NCBI GenBank assembly: GCA_027924585.1
Contig: BSBM01000299.1
Location: 33,270,001-33,334,000 of the forward strand
Reading direction: 5' to 3'
From: Larix kaempferi
Lineage: Eukaryota > Streptophyta > Pinopsida > Pinales > Pinaceae
Length of the DNA: 64,000 nucleotides
Position 1 is the first letter of the stretch; each line of letters starts with the position of its first letter. Shown here piece after piece: positions 23,949-34,400 of this stretch. Both the position numbers and the translations under genes were made by a program. The notes beneath the pieces were generated by a model. That model worked only from the letters and a program-made list of their open reading frames with translations, was not told the DNA's origin and made no database searches.

Positions 23949-25193
23949 TGAAGATTTTCTGCTATCACTGACTGCTGGTTTAATGCCAAGTTTTAATGTG
24001 GTTTTCACCTACAGCCCTGTTGTGCATTGGCTGTAGGTTACTTAAAGCATTTTGGTTAAGCAATAAACACACACTGAAAGCAAATAAACAGGCTGCAAGC
24101 TAATTCACAATATTCACACACAAATTTGACACAGTAGTTTTTGGCCAAATCGAGCCCTGGAAAAACCCCCACAGGGAAAACCAGTTGAGTGAGAGAGAGA
24201 TATTATTTCATCAGCAAATTATACATCACAGCATTACAATGAAGAATTTAACTTATCTTCACCACTCAGCAAAATTCTTCTGGAGAGATGTGCACCAACA
24301 GCACCTCGAAGTGAGTGCCCACAGTCTCGAATTCTGTGCCAGAGATTAACTCATGGACTGTGCAGGAAAATACACAGTCTGAATCTCTGAGTCTTCTCAA
24401 GTTCTGAGTCAAGTACCTCGAATCTTGTGCAAGGAATACAGACAGAAATTACCCTCGGTCTCTGTGCTGGTGTTCCTCGAATCCTGTGCAGATTTCTTTC
24501 AAAGAATTAATGCTGATAGATTGTAATCAGTGCCCAGACCTTCATCACAGGTTCAGCAGAAGGTGTAAAGAGAATGGTGCTCAGATTAAACCCCTGCCCT
24601 ATACCTCCTCCACAGTTGCAGCAGAAGACACCTTGGGAATGGCGCCCTGTCACTTCTGGAACTGCGTGCTGGAGAAGCTTCCTGCCCTGTACCTGCTGTA
24701 CGATTTGCCTCCACGTGAAGTTAGCTGTAGCTTGCTGCTGTATGGTATTAATCCTGCTGATTACTCATGCCACATGCATGCCTCGAATACTGAGCCAATA
24801 TGCTGGAAGAATGGTGCATAGAAACTCGTGTCCTGGAAAACACAAGCACTGTACCTGCGCCCTAGCTTCTCCTTCTCCAAGCTCTCGAGCTCTCTCTTCC
24901 TCTCTTCACAATAATGAATAGGTATGCCTCCCTCTTACCTTTTTATCCAACCCTAAAGGAATCTCTAAGTCAAGGGCTGAGATTGAATCTAATCAATGGC
25001 CCAGATTTCATGAGAGTACACTTTATTAATTAACTCACTTAAATAATAAATTTCTCATTCACTTTTTGGACTTAGGATAAAAAGTGACATCATGTCTCAT
25101 TAATTAATTAATTAGTAAGAGGGTCCCACCACCCCATGCTTAGTGACTTAGGCATAGTCACTAGGGGAACTCGACCTTGGTATAAAACTAACA
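23949..25193 (-). repeat. 3' LTR of the copia element (left copy, 1245 bp)
   Basis: On the - strand it starts TGTTAGTTTTATACC and ends AGAAAATCTTCA. It is 12 bp longer than the right copy because of extra TAAT repeats near 25100. Identical short open frames occur in both LTRs and are not genes. Confidence 0.97.
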
Positions 25194-28100
25194 CTCCCTC
25201 TTACCAAGGAAGGAGTTCCGCACCACTCCCAACTTATCTCTGAAGAAGACAAACTTCCCCCTCCCCAAAGATTTCGTTAGGACGTCTGCAACCTGCTGAT
25301 CAGTGGATATGTACTGAAGCTCAACTGCTCCTCTCTGAACGTGGTCCCGGATGAAATGATATCTGATCTCAATATGCTTTGACCTGTCGTGAAAGACTGG
25401 ATTCTCAGAGAGCTGAATGCAATTCTGATTGTCGCAGTAAATCACCGTAGGTCTCAGCTGCTGATCAAATAGATCTACCAATAACTTACGAAGCCACAGT
25501 GCTTCGCAAGTCGCCTGACTAGCGGCCATATACTCAGCCTCAGCAGAACTCAATGCAACGGACTTCTGTTTCCTGCTGAACCACGACACTGCTGCCGAGC
25601 CCAAGCTGAAACAGCAACCGGAAGTGCTCTTCCGGTCCCTCACACTACCTGCCCAGTCTGAATCTGTGAACCCAATCAAACTAACTCCACCTGAACCCCT
25701 GTAGTCCAGACCATAATCCACCGTCCCTGCAAGGTATCTCAAGATGTGCTTTGCAGCACTCCAATGTACACTCCTAGGCTGCACCATGAACTGGCTAAGA
25801 GTGTTGACTGCAAAGCACAAGTCTGGCCTGGTGTTGACCAGATACATCAACGATCCGATGAGCTGACGATATAATGTGGGATCCACCAACTTACCACCTG
25901 AAGCATGAAGTTGCTTCAAGTTGGTGATCATCGGTGTAGACATGGGCCTGCAGTCGTCCATCCGAAAAGTCTTCAGGATCTCTGCAGCATACTTCCCTTG
26001 ACCAAGGAAAATATGTCCTGGCTCCTGCCATACCTCCATCCCCAAATAGTAATGCATCAGCCCAATATCTGTCATCTCATACTCAGCTGCAAGATCTCTC
26101 TTGCACAGAGCAATAAGACGCTCATCTCCAGTGATAAATAAATCATCAACGTATAGCAGAAGAATGAGCGGATCTCCACCAACCACAATGTAGTAAAGGT
26201 TGGGATCAGCCTCACTCTTCTGAAATCCCATCGAAATCAGATATGCATCTATCCTAGAGTACCAAGCTCTAGGAGCTTGCTTCAGACCGTACAAGGCTTT
26301 CCTAAGCCTGCAAACATGTGAATCTCTCTCATGTGTCTCAAATCCCTGTGGCTGCTCCAAGTACACCTCCTCCTGCAGAAGACCATTGAGAAATGCGGTC
26401 TTCACATCCATCTGGTGGATCCTCCAACCCATCTCTGCTGCAATCGATATCACTGCCCTGATGGAGGAATACCGAGCTACTGGAGCAAAGGTCTCATCAT
26501 AATCGACTCCCTCAACCTGTGAGAACCCTCGAGCCACAAACCGAGCCTTGAACTTCTCTACACTGCCATCAGCTGCATGCTTGACCTTGTAGAGCCACTT
26601 GGAAGTCACAACTGACTTCCCTTCAGGCCTCGGTACAATCTCCCAAGCATCATTCTTCATGATGGAATGGTACTCTTCCATCATGGCATCTCTCCAAACC
26701 TGATGCTGAGAGGCCTCCTCATAAGTAGAAGGCGCTGAGTCACGAAGACTTGCAACAAGGGCTGACCCATATCTATCTGGCTCAAAAATAGTCCTGATCT
26801 GCTCCTGAGGTCTACCAAATGCCTCCGCTTCCTTCAAGGTGTCCTGAAGCCACTTGGGCTTCTTCTTCCTTGAAGGCTCCTCTGGACCTGGTGTAACCTC
26901 CTCAGAGGATGTGTCAGAAGCATGAGGTCTACCACCCCTAGGACCTGTAGCTGAAGAACTAGTCCCAGAAGACCCTGCAATCTGTGAGCCAGAGACCGGT
27001 GATCCTGAACCTCTGCCAAACCCTGTACCTGTCCCTGTACCTGTCCCTGAAATCTGAACCACTGACCCTGTAGAACCTGTGCCAGTACCCTGTGATCCAG
27101 TCACCCCAGAAACCTGTGGACCTGTAATCTGTATCGAAGAAGCCTGTACCAACTGAGGTGTAGGAGCTGGTGTCTCCTCCTGCTCTAACTCTCTGGACTT
27201 CCTGAAGGCCCTCTCCTCCTCAAACTTTACTTCCCGCCTAACTACAACTCGCCTCTGGCCAGGAATGTAAAGCCGATATGCCTTCGAAGTCTCGTCGTAA
27301 CCCACAAAGATGCCTCTCTCTGCGGTGGGCTCGAACTTCGTCCTCCTCTCTGAGGGGACGTGAGAGTAAGTCAGGGAGCCAAATATGCGAAAGTGGCTCA
27401 CCTCAGGCTTCTTGCCTGAATACATCTCCTCTGGAGTCATCCTCCCCACGGCACGATGGGGACTCCTGTTCTGCAGGTATACTGCAGTGTTGCAGGCCTC
27501 AGCCCACAGAAAGAACGGTAACCCCTGATCATGAAGCATAGCCCTCGCTGCTCCAACGATCGACCTGTTCTTCCTCTCTGCTACTCCATTCTGCTCAGGA
27601 GTGTAGGGAACTGTCAACTGACGCTGTATGCCCTCCTGTCTGCAGAATGCACTGAACTCCTTGGAGGTATACTCACCCCCGTTGTCTGACCTCAACATCC
27701 TGATCTTCCTCCCCGTCTGCTTCTCCACAAGGGCTTTGAACCCTTGGAAGACATCTAATACAAGTGAGGACTTCTTGCCCCGCAAGAAGTAGATCCAGGT
27801 CTTCCTGGAGTAGTCATCAATAAAGCTGATGTAGTACTCATGACCACTCAAGGAAACTGAGGACATAGGACCACATATGTCGGTATGAATCAGATCGAGC
27901 ACACCTGCTGCTCTCGTGTCACTGGTGGGAAACACGGTCTTGGTGTACTTTCCCAAAGCACACCCTCTGCATACATCACTCTGCTCTGAGTCAAAATCAG
28001 GTAAACCTGTGACCATGCTCCGCAACACTCCCAAAGCGGGGTGATGTAAATGGGCCATCCTCCTGTGCCATAACTCACACAGCTCACTGCTGCTGCTGCT

Positions 28101-29495
28101 GCTGCTGTGTGCTAGAGCATGCTGCGGCTGAAACAAGAGTTTGTACAGTCGTCCACATCTAACTCCAATATCCATGGGAGTAGATACACCTGTGGTCTTG
28201 GGATATATCTGCACTCTCCCATCTGAGAAGCAAACCCCTAGACCCCTGTCCTCAATCGTGGAAACTGAAACAAGGTTCTTCTTCAGCCCAGGGACGTACA
28301 ACACATCCCTCAGTGTCATGGGACTCATGGACTCCCTCTCAAATATGACTGTCCCCTGACCCACTGCTCTAACTATGGTGTTGTCTCCAAGTACCACCTC
28401 CACCTCTCTCTCTGTGCGTGACAACTCGGAGAAGAACTCTCGAGTGCCTGTCATGTGCCTTGAAGCTCCGCTGTCAATATACCACGTACCAGTGGTGGAA
28501 GGACCTGTCTGATGCCCAGTCAACAATGAGTGCTCAGCCTGCATATCCATATCAATGCTGGTGGCTAAAGAAACTCTCTCTCTCTCACTCTGTCCAGCAT
28601 AAAGGGAAAACTCCCTCTGAAACCTGTCACCAAACTCATCTATCTCTGCTGAGGCTGCTGTCTGCTGACCTGGTCCCTTCTTCCTCTTCTTGTTTGGACA
28701 CTGAGATGCATAGTGCCCAAACGCCTGACAACAGTAGCACTTGATTTTACTCAAGTCCTTCTTCTGCCCACCCTGTGTATGATGCTGCTGCTGCTGCTGC
28801 TGCTGTCCCTTGGCCCCATGCTTCTTGGGACCCTTCTTCTTCTTCCCTTTGGCTGTGAGAGCCACGTTCTCCTCATCTGCTATACCACCTGATGTACTGC
28901 CCTGTACGAGACCCCTCCTGGTCTCCTCCTGTACAAAGTCATCCCACAACCTCTCCCATGATGGAAGGTTCTCCCTGCCCACAATCGCCTGCACAAAAGC
29001 ATGCCAGGGCTTGGAAGCCCCGTTGACTGCGGTGCGAACTAACTCTGTAGGGGATACCACCTCACCAACTGCTGCTAGTTCATCACGAACTGCTGAGATC
29101 CTGGTGAGATAAGCTGTGACTCCCTCTCCTCCGGTCATCTTGATACTCTTGAGCTTCTCCTTGAGAACCATCTTCCTGTTCTCGTTGGAGCTCTCATACA
29201 AGCTGATCAAGGCACTCCACATCTCGTGTGCCTTGGTCTTTCCCGAAATATGAGGGATGATGTGGTCCTTCACTGCATCTAGAATGATCCTCCTAGCCTT
29301 ACAGTCTTTCTTGTTGAAGACTGAAAGAGCGGTCATATCTGAGCCATCTGGAATAGTGATGGGGTATGTGGTGGTGTTCCTCACCACCTCTTCCCACAAC
29401 TCGTTCTCCTCTAACAGCAATAGAATTCTGGCCTTCCAAGGCACAAAATTCTCCGTCCCACTCAATCTGTCCTCTATCCTCAACCCTGTAGCCAT
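25188..29495 (-). CDS. gag-pol: copia Gag-Pol polyprotein
   Basis: An intact 1435-residue frame. I chose the Met at 29495 (MATGLRIEDRLSG) because it gives the usual copia Gag N-terminus; the frame is also open upstream into the LTR. In order: Gag; a poly-Gln run near residue 231; zinc knuckle CYCCQAFGHYASQC at about 253-266; aspartic protease DSGA near 341; GAG-pre-integrase LWHRRMAHLHHP near 475; integrase with HTDICGP, LRSDNGGEYTS and GVAERKNR at about 540-645; a Gly/Ser/Thr-rich linker at about 800-860; reverse transcriptase with YVDDLFITG near 1115; and RNase H with TDSDWAG and SSAEAEYMA to the end. All key catalytic residues I can check are present. The last two codons (TGT TAG) lie inside the 3' LTR. 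It makes the particle and enzymes for copy-and-paste transposition. Confidence 0.97.
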   Translation of the reverse strand: MATGLRIEDRLSGTENFVPWKARILLLLEENELWEEVVRNTTTYPITIPDGSDMTALSVFNKKDCKARRIILDAVKDHIIPHISGKTKAHEMWSALISLYESSNENRKMVLKEKLKSIKMTGGEGVTAYLTRISAVRDELAAVGEVVSPTELVRTAVNGASKPWHAFVQAIVGRENLPSWERLWDDFVQEETRRGLVQGSTSGGIADEENVALTAKGKKKKGPKKHGAKGQQQQQQQHHTQGGQKKDLSKIKCYCCQAFGHYASQCPNKKRKKGPGQQTAASAEIDEFGDRFQREFSLYAGQSERERVSLATSIDMDMQAEHSLLTGHQTGPSTTGTWYIDSGASRHMTGTREFFSELSRTEREVEVVLGDNTIVRAVGQGTVIFERESMSPMTLRDVLYVPGLKKNLVSVSTIEDRGLGVCFSDGRVQIYPKTTGVSTPMDIGVRCGRLYKLLFQPQHALAHSSSSSSSELCELWHRRMAHLHHPALGVLRSMVTGLPDFDSEQSDVCRGCALGKYTKTVFPTSDTRAAGVLDLIHTDICGPMSSVSLSGHEYYISFIDDYSRKTWIYFLRGKKSSLVLDVFQGFKALVEKQTGRKIRMLRSDNGGEYTSKEFSAFCRQEGIQRQLTVPYTPEQNGVAERKNRSIVGAARAMLHDQGLPFFLWAEACNTAVYLQNRSPHRAVGRMTPEEMYSGKKPEVSHFRIFGSLTYSHVPSERRTKFEPTAERGIFVGYDETSKAYRLYIPGQRRVVVRREVKFEEERAFRKSRELEQEETPAPTPQLVQASSIQITGPQVSGVTGSQGTGTGSTGSVVQISGTGTGTGTGFGRGSGSPVSGSQIAGSSGTSSSATGPRGGRPHASDTSSEEVTPGPEEPSRKKKPKWLQDTLKEAEAFGRPQEQIRTIFEPDRYGSALVASLRDSAPSTYEEASQHQVWRDAMMEEYHSIMKNDAWEIVPRPEGKSVVTSKWLYKVKHAADGSVEKFKARFVARGFSQVEGVDYDETFAPVARYSSIRAVISIAAEMGWRIHQMDVKTAFLNGLLQEEVYLEQPQGFETHERDSHVCRLRKALYGLKQAPRAWYSRIDAYLISMGFQKSEADPNLYYIVVGGDPLILLLYVDDLFITGDERLIALCKRDLAAEYEMTDIGLMHYYLGMEVWQEPGHIFLGQGKYAAEILKTFRMDDCRPMSTPMITNLKQLHASGGKLVDPTLYRQLIGSLMYLVNTRPDLCFAVNTLSQFMVQPRSVHWSAAKHILRYLAGTVDYGLDYRGSGGVSLIGFTDSDWAGSVRDRKSTSGCCFSLGSAAVSWFSRKQKSVALSSAEAEYMAASQATCEALWLRKLLVDLFDQQLRPTVIYCDNQNCIQLSENPVFHDRSKHIEIRYHFIRDHVQRGAVELQYISTDQQVADVLTKSLGRGKFVFFRDKLGVVRNSFLGKREC
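25194..25202 (-). other. polypurine tract
   Basis: AAGAGGGAG on the - strand sits directly before the 3' LTR, the place of second-strand priming. It is also translated as part of the last Pol codons. Confidence 0.8.
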
Positions 29496-29588
29496 CTGGA
29501 AATCAGTCCAAAAGAACGCTGCCCAAATCAAAGGTAAGAACAATTGGTTTTCTGAGATCTGCAAATTAGTTTTATTTCTGCCCCCTGC

Positions 29589-29600
29589 GCTCTGATACCA
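29589..29600 (-). other. primer binding site (initiator tRNA-Met)
   Basis: On the - strand TGGTATCAGAGC follows the 5' LTR end without a gap. It is complementary to the 3' end of initiator tRNA-Met. Confidence 0.95.
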
Positions 29601-30833
29601 TGAAGATTTTCTGCTATCACTGACTGCTGGTTTAATGCCAAGTTTTAATGTGGTTTTCACCTACAGCCCTGTTGTGCATTGGCTGTAGGTTACTTAAAGC
29701 ATTTTGGTTAAGCAATAAACACACACTGAAAGCAAATAAACAGGCTGCAAGCTAATTCACAATATTCACACACAAATTTGACACAGTAGTTTTTGGCCAA
29801 ATCGAGCCCTGGAAAAACCCCCACGGGGAAAACCAGTTGAGTGAGAGAGAGATATTATTTCATCAGCAAATTATACATCACAGCATTACAATGAAGAATT
29901 TAACTTATCTTCACCACTCAGCAAAATTCTTCTGGAGAGATGTGCACCAACAGCACCTCGAAGTGAGTGCCCACAGTCTCGAATTCTGTGCCAGAGATTA
30001 ACTCATGGACTGTGCAGGAAAATACACAGTCTGAATCTCTGAGTCTTCTCAAGTTCTGAGTCAAGTACCTCGAATCTTGTGCAAGGAATACAGACAGAAA
30101 TTACCCTCGGTCTCTGTGCTGGTGTTCCTCGAATCCTGTGCAGATTTCTTTCAAAGAATTAATGCTGATAGATTGTAATCAGTGCCCAGACCTTCATCAC
30201 AGGTTCAGCAGAAGGTGTAAAGAGAATGGTGCTCAGATTAAACCCCTGCCCTATACCTCCTCCACAGTTGCAGCAGAAGACACCTTGGGAATGGCGCCCT
30301 GTCACTTCTGGAACTGCGTGCTGGAGAAGCTTCCTGCCCTGTACCTGCTGTATGATTTGCCTCCACGTGAAGTTAGCTGTAGCTTGCTGCTGTATGGTAT
30401 TAATCCTGCTGATTACTCATGCCACATGCATGCCTCGAATACTGAGCCAATATGCTGGAAGAATGGTGCATAGAAACTCGTGTCCTGGAAAACACAAGCA
30501 CTGTACCTGCGCCCTAGCTTCTCCTTCTCCAAGCTCTCGAGCTCTCTCTTCCTCTCTTCACAATAATGAATAGGTATGCCTCCCTCTTACCTTTTTATCC
30601 AACCCTAAAGGAATCTCTAAGTCAAGGGCTGAGATTGAATCTAATCAATGGCCCAGATTTCATGAGAGTACACTTTATTAATTAACTCACTTAAATAATA
30701 AATTTCTCATTCACTTTTTGGACTTAGGATAAAAAGTGACATCATGTCTCATTAGTAAGAGGGTCCCACCACCCCATGCTTAGTGACTTAGGCATAGTCA
30801 CTAGGGGAACTCGACCTTGGTATAAAACTAACA
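29601..30833 (-). repeat. 5' LTR of the copia element (right copy, 1233 bp)
   Basis: It is near-identical to the left LTR and carries the promoter for the element. It ends at the GAAAC target duplication. Confidence 0.97.
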
Positions 30834-30838
30834 GAAAC

Positions 30839-31273
30839 TACTTCTGGCCCCTGTTCCCCGGCATCACCAGAACTCGTTCTTCTGGCCCCTGTTCCCCTAT
30901 CCATAGACTTTGGCATATCATAATCTATTATGATTTTTCAGTCCTTTACCCAATTAGGTGATGCATCGATCACACCCTTTTCTCTTATGATATTCTCACT
31001 AGTTGCTTTTACTGCTTCTGGTTGTTTGTGGATATTGACATAATTTGTTTTGATTATTCTTGTAACCTTGTTGCCCATGATTATGTTTATTTATCTGGTT
31101 TTGTTTTGATTGAAATTTAGTATGTTGATATGTTTCCACTATCTTATTATTATAATTAACAGCATGGTTCAATGTCTTTTGCTTAACACTTCTATGAAGA
31201 AAAGTTAAATTATGAACCTAATTTGGGAGCAAGGCTATTTTTCATACTATGTTATACTGAATGAAATTTCCAG
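30839..31273 (+). other. THO2 intron, 3' end
   Basis: T-rich sequence ends in the acceptor ATTTCCAG before the first THO2 exon in the window. A small direct repeat of CTTCTGGCCCCTGTTCCCC lies near 30841 and 30879. No exon is visible here. Confidence 0.6.
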
Positions 31274-31455
31274 GTAGCGTTTCTAATATATAGGCCAATT
31301 ATGCGCCTATTCAAGCTTTCTAGAGGGTCTGAGATTTGCTGGCCTGCGGATATATCCAAGGCATTGGTTCAGTTAGATGGTAGTAAAGAGGTAGAACATT
31401 GTAATTCATCCTCTGAACTGGTTCTGGATCTTGGATCAAATCGGAAGCCTATCAC
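31274..31455 (+). CDS. THO2: THO2 exon a
   Basis: 182 bp between acceptor TTCCAG and donor GTAAGT. It reads VAFLIYRPIMRLF and later CWPADISKALVQLDG, and ends in phase 2. The preceding exon is not found in the window. Confidence 0.9.
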
Positions 31456-34400
31456 GTAAGTTATGTAAATAAGAAAGATGTCATGGAGAGTTACAAATCA
31501 ATTAAATTCCAGTTTTGCAGCATTGCATATCTTAAAGACATGGATTTGTGGTTAGAAAAATACCTTTTTTACAGTATTGGATTGTTCTGCACCTTCCAGG
31601 TGGTCAGACCTGCTTGGAACAGTTCATTCAATGTTGCCATCAAAAGCTTGGAACAGTCTTTCGCCAGAGTTGTATGTTACATTTTGGGGGCTTACATTAT
31701 ATGATTTATATGTTCCTAAAAAGCGATATGAATCAGAGATTGCTAAGCAGCATGCTGCTCTCAAAGCTCTTGAGGAAATCTCTGACAATTCCCACAGTGC
31801 TATTGCTAAACGTAAGAAAGATAAGGAAAGGATTCAAGAGGTTTTGGATAGACTAAGTAGTGAACTTCAAAAGCAAGAACAGAATGTTGCAGCTGTGCAT
31901 CAGCGACTTGTACGTGAAAAGGACTCTTGGTTGACTTCTTGCCCAGACTCTTTAAAAATCAACATGGAGTTCTTGCAGCGTTGTATCTTCCCACGTTGTG
32001 TTCTTAGCATGCCAGATGCAGTGTACTGTGCCAAGTTTGTGCATACTCTGCACTCTCTTGGTACACCATTCTTTAACACTGTGAACCACATTGATGTTCT
32101 TATATGTAAAGCTTTACCACCCATGATATGCTGCTGCACAGAATTTGAAGCAGGTAGACTTGGGAGGTTTTTGTATGAAACATTGAAGATGGCATATTAC
32201 TGGAAGGTATCGTGATTTTCCAAAAACCTCAATGAAGTTTATGTGTGGAGTCATTTCTTTCATTCTTGTGTGCTCTTTTCTGCGCAAAGTTGTATTTTAT
32301 GATTTCTAATTTTCATAAAATAGTTCACTTCAGATTTTGGAACAAGGAAACATGGATTGTCTTCTGTTTGATGGGAAGATAATTATGTTGGCAACTTTTA
32401 GCTTTGGAGTAGTGCTTTTTATTTTATCTAGATTTACTGTGTTAAGGACTCATCCAAATGAATCCATATTTACAGAGTGACGAGTCAATTTATGAGCGAG
32501 AATGTGGCAACATGCCAGGGTTTGCTGTTTATTACAGAGATCCGAATAGCCAGCGGGTTACCTTTGCACAGTATATTAAAGTAAGTGCTCCTTGTGTTTC
32601 ACCTATATAATTAAGTTTGTTTTTGGAGAGCTAATTCTTTTCTTCCAATTTTGGATAAAAGTTGTTTGTGTTAAGTGGATCATAGCTTGCTTCTGAAATA
32701 TCTCAGTAAGATGAAGGTAAATTTCTGTACTAAATTTGCAGTATATGTAAATTTTATCCACCTGGAATTTATATATCATGTATTAGGTCTTCTATCTTTC
32801 AGTTAATATTCTTCCAATGAATTGGCTCCTTATATATGCTATTAAGAAATGGTGATGTATTTAACTTTTGTGATTAAAGATCCTGAAAGTATTTAGGGGT
32901 AATTTCTATAAAATTCTAGAGAAATTAATATTTTTTGAAGTGAATCTACCGATTCTCTTCATGAATTCATCCATGTAAGAGATACCCATAATATCCATAC
33001 TAAAATAGTAACTAATATGAGTATGACAAGGAATTCATTTGATACATTGGTGTCATACCTTATTTATGCAATCAAGGTTGAGGGTGGTGTCTCTTCATAA
33101 GGTGCTTGACTATTAATATCTTCCATTAATGTTTACAATAACTAATTAAATATATCCTAAATGTCTGTATCATTTCATTACAAGTTAGCTCTCCTTGAGA
33201 TGCTTCTTCTTCCAAGTAGTAGAAGAGGCCAAATGATAAAACTTTCAAAGTTTAAAACAATATTTTAGCATTAAAGACGTATCAATCCATCCTAGGCCTA
33301 TTTTTTCTGCTACTGTTTCTTGACAGGGTTTTTGGATGAAACTTCTTGAACTATAACTCCATTGATGATTTGGATTTGATTGTAATTTCTGGCTCATCTT
33401 TGGATAGAAGTTGAATTGTAGACTTTAAAAATATGGTTGCATTGACAATCATGTTTTGAATATTGAGGATTGTTACAATCATTGAATATGATGCTCTGAT
33501 CCACATTGGTGACCCTGCCCGAGCAGTCTTTGTACAGAGGATGCTGAGCTGGTGACCATTTGTTGCTACTTTTGATGCCTTTTCTTCACAATGGATTATA
33601 GTTTGAGTCGTTATTCACATATTTGTAGGCATGGTAGCATTTTGGGGCTTCACGCACATTCTCATGCATCATTGCTCATTGGAGGGACATTTCACATCTC
33701 CCTAGACACAAACACATGTGTGGAGGCATGCCACATCACATTGTGGTGCTAGTGGTTTATAGACTTGATTGATGGAGTGCTTGGCTTGTTAATGGATGAT
33801 TTGATGCTTGGTTGCATTCTCACATGCTTTAGCACACATATTTTGTGCACTCCACTTTGTTGCACATATTCCTAGAGTGCTCTATTTTTATGATGTGGTA
33901 TTGAGGTGGTTTGATGGTTTTTAAATGTGGATTTAGGTTGTGGCACATGGTTTGAGGGTTTTCACACTTGTTTCGTGGAGTGCTCTCCTGTTGTTGCACA
34001 TACTCCTAGTGTATTCTGCATTTGGCCCATCTTTTGAGGTGGTTTGATGGCATTGCATGTGGATTCATGTCACATGGAACATGGCTTTGGGTCTCCATGC
34101 TTGTTTTATGAGGAGCACTCCACTTTCCATGTGCTTTTTGATTGAGCGCTCTACTTTCAGTCCCTATTTTGGAAGAGATATGATGGCTCTAGCCTCTAAA
34201 CATGGATCTAGGTTCTTTGCATGTTTTTTGAGTTCACCTACCCTATGAAGGTTGTTATAAAAACCAATGACCCATTATTGCACATTTATCTATAAGATCC
34301 ATCCTTTAGGAGAGTTGTTGCTTCATTGGAGACAGCGCCCTTCTTGTTGACACTTTATGATGGTTGACTCCCTGACTTAGTGGGATACTCCCTTAATTAG

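Larger units (their letters stand above)
23949..30833 (-). mobile_element. complete Ty1/copia retrotransposon (6.9 kb)
   Basis: Two LTRs (23949-25193 and 29601-30833) with TG...CA ends flank an internal region with primer site, gag-pol frame and polypurine tract. The target duplication is a perfect GAAAC at 23944-23948 and 30834-30838. By eye the LTRs differ by only two substitutions (24173 A versus 29825 G; 24701 C versus 30353 T) and one 12-bp TAAT-type indel near 25100. The gag-pol frame is uninterrupted. Together these mark a recent and possibly still competent insertion, opposite in direction to THO2. Confidence 0.98.

Noticed and set aside
24486-24921. Two overlapping + strand open frames, repeated at 30138-30573
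   Set aside because: They lie in the two LTR copies of the copia element and are identical or near-identical because the LTRs are. They carry no recognisable protein motif.
29589-29600. tRNA gene fragment
   Set aside because: Only the 12 bases complementary to the tRNA 3' end are present, at the position of a retrotransposon primer site.
31572-31599. Alternative THO2 acceptor ACAG at 31574
   Set aside because: Using it puts the exon out of frame with exon a. The TTCCAG acceptor at 31599 restores the frame and gives the conserved WSDLL start.
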